NCBI GenBank assembly: GCA_001513185.1
Contig: LFST01000014.1
Coordinates: 1-40,007, forward strand
Origin: Candidatus Fermentithermobacillaceae bacterium DTU015
GTDB taxonomy: Bacteria > Bacillota > Sulfobacillia > Fermentithermobacillales > Fermentithermobacillaceae
Reading direction: 5' to 3'
Length of the DNA stretch: 40,007 nucleotides
The position numbers and the translations under genes were made by a program. The notes beneath the pieces were generated by a model that worked only from the letters and a program-made list of their open reading frames with translations, had not been told where the DNA came from and ran no database searches. Positions 25,022-33,135 of the stretch are shown piece after piece (within the stretch, counting starts at the first letter, position 1; every line of letters begins with the position of its first letter).

Positions 25022-25459
25022 GTGTCGCAAGATCTTGAAAAGAAAGGCAGAGACCTATTGTCCAGACTGTCCCGCACAATAAGGACCGGTGCAGAAACCC
25101 TGGTACAAGAAACCAAGGAGCTTACCAGGGTCGGCAGGCTGAAAGTGGAGCTTATGTCACTTGAAAATGAGCGGGCAAAGAAGTTTGAAGAAATCGGGCG
25201 GTTGGCCCATACCCTGTATAAGCAGGGGGGAAGCATTGAAGAACTCCACGAGCACTTTGAAGCCATAGACGAAATCGAAGCCAAGATTGACGCCAAGAAC
25301 AAGGAGATTGAAAAGGCTCCTGCAGAGGAAGTGCCTGAAGCCGGAGACGTTACTCCGCCACAGGATGAAGCCGTGTCCCGGATATATTGCACTCAGTGCG
25401 GCGCGCCTGCAGACCCGGATGATAAGTTCTGCGCCAAGTGCGGGAACCAGCTCCAGTAA
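25022..25459 (+). CDS. Helical protein with C-terminal zinc ribbon
   Basis: The 145-residue protein has a long charged helical region (about 1-95, LEKKGRDLLSRLSRTIRTG, VQETKELTRVGRLKVELMSLENERAKKFEEIG and a KQGGSIEELHEHFEAIDEIEAKIDAKNKEIE hairpin). A Pro-rich linker follows, then a C-terminal zinc ribbon (YCTQCGAPADPDDKFCAKCG). This coiled-coil plus zinc-ribbon layout is common among small Bacillota proteins of unknown function. GTG 25022 is selected because AAAGGAAG precedes it; the ATG at 24950 has no ribosome binding site. A terminator follows directly. Confidence 0.75.
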   Translation: MSQDLEKKGRDLLSRLSRTIRTGAETLVQETKELTRVGRLKVELMSLENERAKKFEEIGRLAHTLYKQGGSIEELHEHFEAIDEIEAKIDAKNKEIEKAPAEEVPEAGDVTPPQDEAVSRIYCTQCGAPADPDDKFCAKCGNQLQ

Positions 25460-25482
25460 CACATTTATGGACCAGCTTGCTG

Positions 25483-25519
25483 CCGGGCCCTATTTAGGTA
25501 AGGCCCGGTCTTGTTTTTG
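25483..25519 (+). terminator. Intrinsic terminator
   Basis: CCGGGCC (25483-25489) pairs with GGCCCGG (25502-25508) around a 12-nt loop, followed by TCTTGTTTTTG. It ends the small zinc-ribbon gene cluster. Confidence 0.82.
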
Positions 25520-25646
25520 ATCTCTCAGCCTAGCGATGGACAGGGTCCCGCATGATTATTAAGAGGTATGCAGAAACCTGGTGTCGAAAGCACATATCAG
25601 GCGAGTAAATGGCTGAGTTGACAAGTTAAGGAAGGGGTTTGGGATC

Positions 25647-26501
25647 ATGGCCGCAAGGATAATCGATGGACGGAAAATTGCGTCTGACATCCGGGCTGAG
25701 GTCCGTGCCAAGGTGGCTGAACTCAAGGAAGAAGGGGTTGTCCCCAAATTATGCGTGATTCTGGTGGGGGACGATCCTGCGTCTGTGCTTTATGCAAGGT
25801 CCAAAGAGAGAGCTTGCCGCAAGTCAGGAATAGAGTACGAATTGTTTACCTTCCCCGGAGACGCCCAAGAATCAGAGGTAATCGGCAAACTCAAGCAGCT
25901 TTCTGAAGATCCTTCTTGTCACGGCATTATGGTTGAACTCCCGCTTCCGAAACACATGGATAAACAACGTGTAATGATGGCGATTGATCCCCCAAAAGAC
26001 GTGGATGGTATCAACCCGGTAAACAGGGGTATGATGTTCACTCAAAAAGCAGGCCTGTTTCCGGTTACTCCGCAAAGCTGCATTGAAATCTTGCGGAGGG
26101 ACGGGATTTCCCTGGAAGGTAAGAACGTATGCCTGATCGGCCGGGGCGACACCGTAGGCAAGCCTTTGATTTTCCTTCTCCTCAATGAAAACGCCACTGT
26201 AACTGTGTGCCATACCCGTACCAGGGACTTGGCGTTCCACACCAAGAAAGCCGACGTGGTTATCGCTGCAGCAGGCAAGGCCGGGCTAGTGACCAAGGAC
26301 ATGGTAAGCCCAGGAGTAATAGTCGTGGACGCAGGTATCAATCAGGTAGATGGCAAGACAGTTGGCGACGTGGATTTTGAAGGGGTATCGGAAGTGGCTG
26401 CTGCAATTACTCCGGTGCCAGGCGGTGTCGGGAGCCTTACCACTGCCCTGCTGCAGAACAACCTGCTTAAGGCGATCGAACTGCAAAGGGCTAGGGCTTA
26501 G
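25647..26501 (+). CDS. folD: FolD: methylene-THF dehydrogenase / methenyl-THF cyclohydrolase (altered active site)
   Basis: The 284-residue protein is full length for FolD. It interconverts methylene-, methenyl- and formyl-tetrahydrofolate. Tyr49 and Lys53 of the YxxxK active site, PPKDVDG (115-121) and PVPGGVG near the C-terminus are present. Two substitutions stand out: VQLPLP is VELPLP (Glu97 for the conserved Gln), and the cofactor loop GRSxxVGxP is GRGDTVGKP (165-173). The next gene encodes a cyclodeaminase/cyclohydrolase-family protein 25 bp away, which may supply a lost cyclohydrolase step. The ATG follows AAGGAAGGGG at a rather long spacing. Confidence 0.9.
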   Translation: MAARIIDGRKIASDIRAEVRAKVAELKEEGVVPKLCVILVGDDPASVLYARSKERACRKSGIEYELFTFPGDAQESEVIGKLKQLSEDPSCHGIMVELPLPKHMDKQRVMMAIDPPKDVDGINPVNRGMMFTQKAGLFPVTPQSCIEILRRDGISLEGKNVCLIGRGDTVGKPLIFLLLNENATVTVCHTRTRDLAFHTKKADVVIAAAGKAGLVTKDMVSPGVIVVDAGINQVDGKTVGDVDFEGVSEVAAAITPVPGGVGSLTTALLQNNLLKAIELQRARA

Positions 26502-26526
26502 ACCTACATAGAAAGGGGAGATTGCG

Positions 26527-27159
26527 TTGGGCAGCCTTTTTGATAAGAGTTTATCTGAAATCCTCAGAGAATCTGCTTCTTCAGCACCTACTCCTGGCGG
26601 AGGCAGTGTGTCGGGGATAGCGGCTGCGTTTGCCGCGGCTATGGCGGCCATGGTTGGCAACCTTACCATCGGCAAGAAGAAATACAAAGACGTAGAAGCG
26701 GAGGTCACGGTCTTAAGGGACAAAGCACTTGACCTTATGTCTACTTTTGAGGCTTTGGTGGAGGAGGATATCAGCCAGTTTGCCAAATTCATGGAGGCAT
26801 ACCGGCTTCCCAAGAACACTCAGGAAGAAAAACAAAAGCGGGAGCAGGTGCTCCAGCAAGCGCTTAAGGGTGCCACAGAGACCCCGCTGAAGGTCGCCAG
26901 GGCGTGTGTGGAACTTCTTGACCTTGTATGTAAGCTGGCGCCGATAGGCAACACCATGGCCATCAGCGACGCAGGTGTGGCTGCTTACCTTGCAGAAGCT
27001 GGGCTGCGGGCTGTGTTGCTCAACGTGGACATCAACGTGCCCATGATCAAGGATCAGGATTTTGTGGCGCAGGCGCGAAAAGAAAAGGAAGGCCTGATTG
27101 AGCAGGCCTCAAAACTAAGGGAAAAGGCCGTATCTATCGTTTCCGAGAGGATGGCCTGA
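26527..27159 (+). CDS. Cyclodeaminase/cyclohydrolase family protein (FTCD_C/FchA-like)
   Basis: The 210-residue all-helical protein begins with SLSEILRESASSAPTPGGGSVSG, the signature of the formiminotransferase-cyclodeaminase C-terminal family, which includes FchA (methenyl-THF cyclohydrolase of anaerobes). GNTMAISDAGVAAYLAEAG is also conserved. No formiminotransferase or histidine degradation gene is nearby, so the FolD partner points to methenyl-THF cyclohydrolase. TTG start with AAAGGGGAG upstream (about 26512-26520). The 3' end overlaps the convergent His-repeat gene by 26 bp. Confidence 0.88.
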   Translation: MGSLFDKSLSEILRESASSAPTPGGGSVSGIAAAFAAAMAAMVGNLTIGKKKYKDVEAEVTVLRDKALDLMSTFEALVEEDISQFAKFMEAYRLPKNTQEEKQKREQVLQQALKGATETPLKVARACVELLDLVCKLAPIGNTMAISDAGVAAYLAEAGLRAVLLNVDINVPMIKDQDFVAQARKEKEGLIEQASKLREKAVSIVSERMA

Positions 27160-27598
27160 TTTTGCGGAAACGCAGGCGCCGCCGTCTGCGTGGGGCTGGT
27201 TTTCCATCTTGAGTTTGCTTGGACTCCTTGAGCAAGCTCATGAGCCTCGGCCTTCTCGTCCTGGGTCTAACCGGGGGGCCGCTGTATACGTCGAAACGGT
27301 GGGAATGCCCTTGGTCAAAACTTGTAGTTCCCGAAATCTGATGGACGTGCCCCCCTAAGGACCTCACTTGAAGCGACGTGGTCCCGTACATCCTGTGAGT
27401 GTGGCCGTGGGCTCTGGAAGTCTCATTGCTGAAACGGTGGACATGGCCTTCACCTGTTGCGTAATTGAGCCCGGTGGTACCGTCGAACACGTGGAAGTGA
27501 TCCAAGTCAGTGGTAGTCCTTCCATAGTAATGATGTACGTGCTGGTTTGGAGCTGTGGTATCCACCATATCTTTCCTGGCTTCACTGTTATTCTCCAT
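27134..27598 (-). CDS. YmaF-like His-repeat protein with Arg-rich tail
   Basis: The 154-residue protein contains six HxH units at roughly 15-20-residue spacing: QHVHHYYG, DHFHVFDG, GHVHRFSN, GHTHRMYG, GHVHQISG and GHSHRFDV. They are linked by Gly-Thr-Thr turns, as in the YmaF family. The pattern suggests a beta-repeat or metal-binding surface; metal binding is inference. The last ~45 residues are very basic (RPRTRRPRLM, RRRRRLRFRKIRP, SSRKR), suggesting contact with nucleic acid, anionic polymer or spore/wall material. The ATG follows AAGGAGGG. Confidence 0.8.
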   Translation of the reverse strand: MENNSEARKDMVDTTAPNQHVHHYYGRTTTDLDHFHVFDGTTGLNYATGEGHVHRFSNETSRAHGHTHRMYGTTSLQVRSLGGHVHQISGTTSFDQGHSHRFDVYSGPPVRPRTRRPRLMSLLKESKQTQDGKPAPRRRRRLRFRKIRPSSRKR

Positions 27599-27688
27599 GT
27601 AATTCCCTCCTTAGGTGCCTTTAGAGGCCCGTGGGCTTCAGGCACCGGTAATCCTGATTATGTCAAGATACAATATGAAACCCCTGGA

Positions 27689-28159
27689 TTACTTGTGATT
27701 GGGTGACAAGTTTTGGAAGGCAGCAAGAATCTTGTGGGGATCTGCCTGGATATCTCGCGCTTCCAAGGAGAACCCGCGCTTGGTTATGGATAAACGGCTT
27801 ATTGTGGCGGACCTTATCAGGCCTTTTGAGAGCTTCAACAAGTCCATTTCAGCTAATGTGTACTTGCTGCGGGAGACTGCCTCAGGTTCATGGTGCGGTG
27901 CCAGGTCGAAGATGCCTTCCGTTGGAAACCTGATAGGTGGCGTTGCCTTGAATATGATCCTTGAGCCGTGGAAGGAGTCGAGCTCCAGCTTTACCCTTAC
28001 AGGTATGCCGAAGTAGGATGCGATCTTGAGTACCAGTACGATTGCTCCCTCACCCAGGACAAAATCAGTAAGGGCTATGCCCTCAGGGAATCTTGCTTCC
28101 CTGAGAAAGCTGGCTAAGGTTTCCCTGGGAATGGTTGCCGAGATACTCTGAATGTGCAT
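27689..28159 (-). CDS. Unknown protein
   Basis: This 156-residue protein is not recognised. It opens MHIQSISATIPRETLASFLR and looks alpha/beta, with no signal peptide or membrane segment. The middle carries an amphipathic beta-rich part (VRVKLELDSFHGSRIIFKATPPIRFP) and the end a mixed helix/strand section (ISRLSITKRGFSLEARDIQADPHKI). GGGAGGTG lies just upstream of the ATG. It is upstream of, and on the same strand as, the His-repeat gene (90-bp gap), so the two may be co-transcribed. Confidence 0.65.
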   Translation of the reverse strand: MHIQSISATIPRETLASFLREARFPEGIALTDFVLGEGAIVLVLKIASYFGIPVRVKLELDSFHGSRIIFKATPPIRFPTEGIFDLAPHHEPEAVSRSKYTLAEMDLLKLSKGLIRSATISRLSITKRGFSLEARDIQADPHKILAAFQNLSPNHK

Positions 28160-28284
28160 GGTGCACCTCCCAAAAGAGATGTCACATAACGCTATGCCGG
28201 TAAACTGTTTTCTGACACAAGAACTGCAACCTATATGAGACGGAATTGGAAGTATGGAGGAAATCTTTGGACAAGTGGAACAGC

Positions 28285-28320
28285 TTGCTATGGCACCATG
28301 TTGGAGATAGATTTAATCTA
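28285..28320 (+). promoter_or_regulatory. Promoter of the nucleoside salvage operon with a palindrome over the -10 box
   Basis: TTGCTA (28285-28290), a 17-bp spacer and TAGATT (28308-28313) form a sigma-A-type promoter only ~25 bp upstream of the ribokinase ATG. The -10 box is the left arm of TAGATT-T-AATCTA (28308-28320), a 13-bp palindrome that could be an operator for a local repressor. No riboswitch-like structure is visible in the short leader. Confidence 0.45.
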
Positions 28321-28335
28321 AGGGGGCGACACGGC

Positions 28336-29253
28336 ATGAACAGAGATATTATTGTCCTGGGCAGCATGAATGTGGATTTTGTGGTACGGGTCAAGAGACG
28401 GCCGGCGGTAGGCGAAACCATTCACGGAAGCGAGTTTTCAATCTTCCCGGGAGGAAAGGGCGCCAACCAGGCTGTGGCAGCAGCCAAACTAGGCGGCAAC
28501 GTGGCCATGGCAGGAAGGATAGGAGATGACGTGTTTTCCAAGGTGGTGCTCGACAGCCTGGCAGCTGCGGGCGTAGGCGGCGAGCTCATTGTTACCACTC
28601 CAAATGTTCCCACAGGTTCTGCGTTCATCACAGTGGATGACACAGGAGATAACTCGATTATAGTCATTGCCGGCGCCAACGGATATTGCAGTAAGAACGA
28701 TGTGGACACCCTCCGGCCCTATCTGGAAAAAGCAAAGATACTCATGCTTCAACATGAGATCCCCATGGAGACGGTGGAGTATGCAGTACAGGCCGCCAAG
28801 CAATGCGGTGCAATGGTGCTGCTCGATCCGGCTCCCCCAGTCTCCCTGCCGCGGGAGCTTCTTAGCGGAGTGGACGTGCTTACCCCAAACGCCCATGAGG
28901 CAGCATTCTTGACAGGACGCCAGGTGGTGGATGTAGAGAGCGCAAGGCTTGCAGCGGCGGATTTGCTTGCTGCAGGCGCAAAAGCAGTGGTGGTAAAACT
29001 GGGTGCAGACGGCCTGGTGTATGCCCAAGACGGCAAGTTTGGCAGCATCCCTGGACACCGGGTCCAGGCTGTGGATACCACCGCTGCCGGCGATGCCTTT
29101 GCCGGTGGCTTGGCAGTGGCCTTATGTGAGGGCAAGTCACTTGAAGAAGCATGCCGGTTCGCCAACGCGGTGGGTGCATTGGCGGTTACCCGCAAAGGTG
29201 CCCAGCCGTCTATGCCTGAACGCCGTGAAGTCGAAGGCTTTCTCGGCAATTGA
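28336..29253 (+). CDS. rbsK: Ribokinase (PfkB family)
   Basis: The 305-residue protein shows GSMNVDFVVRV near the N-terminus, the FPGGKGANQAVAAAKLGG substrate motif (about 38-55) and the ATP/catalytic motif DTTAAGDAFAGGLAVAL with base Asp253. It phosphorylates ribose at O5. In this operon the ribose would come from the two nucleoside hydrolases, feeding the pentose phosphate pathway. The ATG at 28336 is preceded by AAGGGGGCG; an in-frame ATG at 28246 lies upstream of the promoter. Confidence 0.9.
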   Translation: MNRDIIVLGSMNVDFVVRVKRRPAVGETIHGSEFSIFPGGKGANQAVAAAKLGGNVAMAGRIGDDVFSKVVLDSLAAAGVGGELIVTTPNVPTGSAFITVDDTGDNSIIVIAGANGYCSKNDVDTLRPYLEKAKILMLQHEIPMETVEYAVQAAKQCGAMVLLDPAPPVSLPRELLSGVDVLTPNAHEAAFLTGRQVVDVESARLAAADLLAAGAKAVVVKLGADGLVYAQDGKFGSIPGHRVQAVDTTAAGDAFAGGLAVALCEGKSLEEACRFANAVGALAVTRKGAQPSMPERREVEGFLGN

Positions 29254-29405
29254 TACTCGTTTATGGGTGGATATGATAACATGGTAACGCCTGGACATGC
29301 CCCATTAACGGGCAAGAGCCAATGGGAGACAGGAGGTGGGAGCCGGAACACAAGGCGGACTCCCAAGGACATATCGGAAAAGCTTATCTCCGGAGGTTGA
29401 GCAAA

Positions 29406-30326
29406 GTGAAGTGGATAATAGATACCGACCCTGGCATTGACGATGCCTCAGCCATCATTACGGCAGTCAACTCTGGTGCTTTAGATATCTTGGGTATTAC
29501 CACTGTCCACGGCAACGTGGGGCTGAACCATACTACCAGGAACGCCCTCAAACTTGTTGAGCTCATGGGTGCTGACGTGCCGGTTTACCAGGGCGCAAGC
29601 AGGCCCATCCTGCAAAAGCGTGAGCATGCTGCCGAGTATCATGGGGAAGACGGGTTCGGCAACACCTCTCTGGCTGAACCGGAGACTAAACCCCAAGCAC
29701 AGCATGCTGTGGACTTTATCATTGAAGCTGCAAACAAGCACGAACTTTCACTGCTTACTCTAGGCCCTCTTACCAACGTGGCTCTAGCCATAGCCATGGA
29801 TAGGGGACTGGAGAAGCAAATCAAACAGATTGTGATGATGGCAGGCACTTCCCGGGCCAGGGGAAATACAAGCCCGTTGGCTGAGTTTAACATATTTGCT
29901 GACCCCGAAGCGGCTGCGGTGGTGTTCGAGTCTGGAATACCTATAATTATGGTTCCGTGGGAGACATGCCTTGACACTGTGTTTGGACCCGAGACCATTG
30001 CCCAGATCAGGAATTCTTCAACCCAAGTGGGCAAAGCCTTTGCCCAGGCTATGGAGTATTCGGTGGAAAGGACAACTGCTTATCTGGGCACAGAAGTGCT
30101 TTTGCTGTGCGATCTGCTGGCTGCATGTGCTGCAATTGACCCAAGTGTGATTACCGAGCAGGTGGAAGCCAGGGTTACAGTTGAGACCGGCGGAAGGTTC
30201 AGCAGGGGGCTCACTGTAATCGATGAGCGCATGGATGACGGAAGCAAGCCAAATGCTTCTATTGCTCTCGCTTGCGATCGCGCCAAGATAGCAAAAATGT
30301 TCTTGGATGCGATCAACGCAAAATAA
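29406..30326 (+). CDS. Inosine/uridine-preferring nucleoside hydrolase family, variant with Cys at the catalytic His position
   Basis: The 306-residue protein starts (M)KWIIDTDPGIDDA, the Ca2+-binding Asp cluster of the IUNH family, and keeps the AEFNIFADPEA substrate motif. It should cleave nucleosides to ribose and base. The position equivalent to the catalytic His in the HDxLAV motif reads LLCDLLAA (Cys235-Asp236), unlike the second hydrolase of the operon, which has IHDALAV. A different specificity is likely. GTG 29406 is chosen because GGAGG (29392-29396) lies 9 nt upstream. The 152-bp gap after rbsK holds no visible structure. Confidence 0.87.
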   Translation: MKWIIDTDPGIDDASAIITAVNSGALDILGITTVHGNVGLNHTTRNALKLVELMGADVPVYQGASRPILQKREHAAEYHGEDGFGNTSLAEPETKPQAQHAVDFIIEAANKHELSLLTLGPLTNVALAIAMDRGLEKQIKQIVMMAGTSRARGNTSPLAEFNIFADPEAAAVVFESGIPIIMVPWETCLDTVFGPETIAQIRNSSTQVGKAFAQAMEYSVERTTAYLGTEVLLLCDLLAACAAIDPSVITEQVEARVTVETGGRFSRGLTVIDERMDDGSKPNASIALACDRAKIAKMFLDAINAK

Positions 30327-30352
30327 TAACCGGATAACCGGAGGTGCAAGAA

Positions 30353-31474
30353 TTGAACAGGAGATTTTTGGTCGTAATGCTGGTGGCGGTGCTGCTTGCG
30401 TCGGCTGTTCTGGTGGGGTGCGGGCCCAAAGAGCCGGCAGCCCAGAACGGCGAAGATAAAGAGCGCCAGTACAAAGCAGTGCTGTTGCTTGCCGGAAATC
30501 TCGGCGACATGTCCTTCTTGGATTCTGCTAACCGTGGTATGCAGATGATCAAGGAGGAACTGGGTTGGGAAGTCAAGGTGATCGAGATGGGTACAGACCC
30601 GTCCGCCTGGGAACCCACCCTCACCGACGTCTCAACCCAGGACTGGGACCTCATCATCACAGGAACGTTCAACATGCAGACCCAGATCGAAGAAGTAGCT
30701 CCTAGATTCCCCGACAAGAAGTACGTATTGTTTGACGTATCCGTGGACTACGAGAAAGGCGATTACAGCAACGTGTACTCCATCCTCTACAGGCAGAACG
30801 AAGGATCCTATCTCGCCGGCGCCCTTGCTGCCATGGTGACCACTTCAGATATGCCCCGGGCAAACCCGGAGAAACTTATCGGGTTCTTGGGTGGCATGGA
30901 TGCGCCTGTAATCAACGACTTCCTGGTTGGTTACATCGAAGGTGCAAAGAGCATAGACCCCGAGATCAAGGTAGCCGTGTCCTACGTTGAATCCTACAGC
31001 GACCCCGCCAAAGGCAAGGAAATGTGCCTCGCTCAGTATGACATGGGTGTTGACATCGGGTTTAACGTGGCCGGCGGAAGCGGGTTGGGCCAGCTTGATG
31101 CAGCCAAAGAAAGAGGCCTGTATGCCATTGGGGTAGACTCTGACCAGGCAATGCTGTTCAAAGATTCAGACCCCGAGAAGGCCGAATTGGTGCTTACTTC
31201 CATGCTCAAGCGCGTGGACAACTCGCTGCTGAGGGCAGCCAAGCTGTTCCAGGAGGGCAAGCTTGAGTTTGGCAAGGCCGAAAGCCTAGGGCTCAAAGAA
31301 GACGCAGTGGGGCTTGCCATCAATGAGTTCTACGAGAGGAACGTGCCTGAAGAGATGCGGGTCAAGCTGCAAGAGATTGCGGACAAGATCAAGTCAGGCG
31401 AAATACAGGTGCCTTCTGCTTTCGAAATGGGCCCTGATGCCGTTAAGCAACTCCGTGATTCAGTAGCTCCGTAA
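30353..31474 (+). CDS. BMP family (PnrA-like) nucleoside-binding lipoprotein
   Basis: The 373-residue protein has a lipoprotein signal (MNRRFLVVMLVAVLLASAVLVGC, shown here in part by its lipobox LVGC with Cys23). A BMP/PnrA-type binding domain follows (AGNLGDMSFLDSANRGM, FVDxS-like FDVSVDYEKGDY, FLGGMDAP, GADIGFNVAGGSGLGQ-like region). Relatives such as PnrA/TmpC and BmpA bind purine nucleosides. As a lipid-anchored surface receptor it would feed the ABC proteins encoded downstream. TTG 30353 is chosen over GTG 30344, which lies within the ribosome binding site GGAGGTG. Confidence 0.9.
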   Translation: MNRRFLVVMLVAVLLASAVLVGCGPKEPAAQNGEDKERQYKAVLLLAGNLGDMSFLDSANRGMQMIKEELGWEVKVIEMGTDPSAWEPTLTDVSTQDWDLIITGTFNMQTQIEEVAPRFPDKKYVLFDVSVDYEKGDYSNVYSILYRQNEGSYLAGALAAMVTTSDMPRANPEKLIGFLGGMDAPVINDFLVGYIEGAKSIDPEIKVAVSYVESYSDPAKGKEMCLAQYDMGVDIGFNVAGGSGLGQLDAAKERGLYAIGVDSDQAMLFKDSDPEKAELVLTSMLKRVDNSLLRAAKLFQEGKLEFGKAESLGLKEDAVGLAINEFYERNVPEEMRVKLQEIADKIKSGEIQVPSAFEMGPDAVKQLRDSVAP

Positions 31475-31533
31475 GTGTATAAGGGGCAGGGGGGACAACC
31501 CCTTGCCCCATGGCCTAGTTTTATGAGGATGAG

Positions 31534-33135
31534 GTGGATGGCGTGGGGGCTCAAACACAAGCTCGAGCAACAGATCCCATTTTACTGATGAAGGGAATCA
31601 CAAAAGTATATCCCAATGGCTTGGTGGCCAACTCAAATGTCACCTTTGAAGTGCGCAAAGGGGAAATCCACGCCCTGGTAGGGGAAAACGGCGCAGGTAA
31701 GACCACCTTGATGAAAGTGCTGTTTGGCTTAGAGAAGCCTGATGAAGGCAGCATTTTCATTAGAGGCGAAGAGGTCAAGATATCATCCCCCAACGATGCC
31801 ATAAGATACGGGGTCGGGATGGTACACCAGCACTTCATGCTTGCCCCTTCCCTTACTGTGGCTGAAAACATCGTACTGGGAGCCGAACCCCGGAGAGGGA
31901 TTTGGTTTGACCGCAGGCGGGCGGAACAGATGTGCAGGGAATTAGGGGAAAAATATGGCCTGCAAGTGGATCCTGCTGCCAGGATAAGCGATGTGCCTGT
32001 AGGTATCAGGCAGAGGGTGGAGATCCTCAAAGCACTTATGCGTGGCTCTGATATCCTTGTGTTGGACGAGCCTACAGCAGTGCTCACGCCCCAGGAAACC
32101 GAAGAACTGTTTGAGGCGCTCAAATCGCTTAAGGAGATGGGGCACACCATCATCTTCATTTCCCACAAGCTCCGGGAAGTCAAGGAACTATCAGACAGGG
32201 TAACGGTGCTGCGTTCAGGCAGGGTTATAGGCACCAGGAACACAGACCAGGTGACGGTGGAGGAAATATCGAGGATGATGGTAGGCCGTGACGTTGTACT
32301 AAGGCCTATGCGGCCCAAGGCTCCGGCGGGCCCCGGCGAAGTAAAGCTGTTGGTCAACAAGCTGAACCTTGTCCGGGACGGCACCCATGTGCTCAAAGAT
32401 GTAAGTTTACAGGTGCGGGCAGGAGAGATCCTGGGAGTTGCAGGTGTTGAGGGAAACGGCCAGGTAGAGCTGGTGGAAGTGATTACCGGGCTTTCGCCGT
32501 GCGACAGTGGTGAAGTATGGGTTTGCGGGCAAGATGCGACCGGCAAGAGCCCTGGGGAAATAAGAGACATGGGGCTTTCCCACATACCTCAGGACAGGAT
32601 GATTTTTGGAGTTGCGTCCAACGCTTCCATATCGGAAAACCTGATTTCGAACAGGTACAATAAAGCCCCTGTGAGCAATGGGTTTTCTTTGAATCTTAAA
32701 GCCATCTCCAGACTGAGCCAGGAACTCATAGGCAAGTTTGATATCAAGACATCGTCTGCCCAGCAAGCTGTAGGTACCTTATCAGGGGGCAACATCCAAA
32801 AAGTTGTCATAGCCAGGGAGTTTTCTACCGGGCCTCAGGTGATTATCGCAAACCAGCCTACCCGTGGGATAGACATAGGAGCTACAGAGTCCGTCCACAA
32901 ATACCTTGTTGAAGCCACTGAAAGCGGGACAGCGGTACTTCTGATCTGTGCAGACTTAAATGAAGTCATGAGCCTTTCAAACAGGCTGATTGTGATGTAC
33001 GAGGGCCAGGTGGTTGCATATTTCGATGAAGTAGAAGGGCTTACTGAAGAGGAAATCGGGCTGTACATGTTGGGGCTGAAACGTCAGGAGCCTGACCAGG
33101 TTACGGCTTCGATGATGGGGAGGCCGGTTGAATGA
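31534..33135 (+). CDS. Nucleoside ABC importer ATPase with tandem nucleotide-binding domains
   Basis: The 533-residue protein has two ABC domains in the RbsA/NupO/BmpB arrangement. NBD1 has GENGAGKTT (50-58), VGMVHQHFML and LVLDEPTAVLTPQE (about 174-187). NBD2 has a degenerate Walker A (GVEGNGQVE, GxxGxGK lost), a canonical LSGGNIQKVVIAREF signature and ANQPTRGIDIG. The asymmetric degeneracy of NBD2 is normal for this subfamily. VHQHFMLAPSLTVAENIVLG is typical for BMP-linked nucleoside transporters. The start is GTG 31534 or GTG 31543; the latter has better spacing from GAGG. The stop overlaps the next ATG (ATGA). Confidence 0.92.
   Translation: MDGVGAQTQARATDPILLMKGITKVYPNGLVANSNVTFEVRKGEIHALVGENGAGKTTLMKVLFGLEKPDEGSIFIRGEEVKISSPNDAIRYGVGMVHQHFMLAPSLTVAENIVLGAEPRRGIWFDRRRAEQMCRELGEKYGLQVDPAARISDVPVGIRQRVEILKALMRGSDILVLDEPTAVLTPQETEELFEALKSLKEMGHTIIFISHKLREVKELSDRVTVLRSGRVIGTRNTDQVTVEEISRMMVGRDVVLRPMRPKAPAGPGEVKLLVNKLNLVRDGTHVLKDVSLQVRAGEILGVAGVEGNGQVELVEVITGLSPCDSGEVWVCGQDATGKSPGEIRDMGLSHIPQDRMIFGVASNASISENLISNRYNKAPVSNGFSLNLKAISRLSQELIGKFDIKTSSAQQAVGTLSGGNIQKVVIAREFSTGPQVIIANQPTRGIDIGATESVHKYLVEATESGTAVLLICADLNEVMSLSNRLIVMYEGQVVAYFDEVEGLTEEEIGLYMLGLKRQEPDQVTASMMGRPVE

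Noticed and set aside
28160..28335. Purine riboswitch upstream of the nucleoside operon
   Set aside because: No three-way junction core, and the predicted leader is only ~16 nt.
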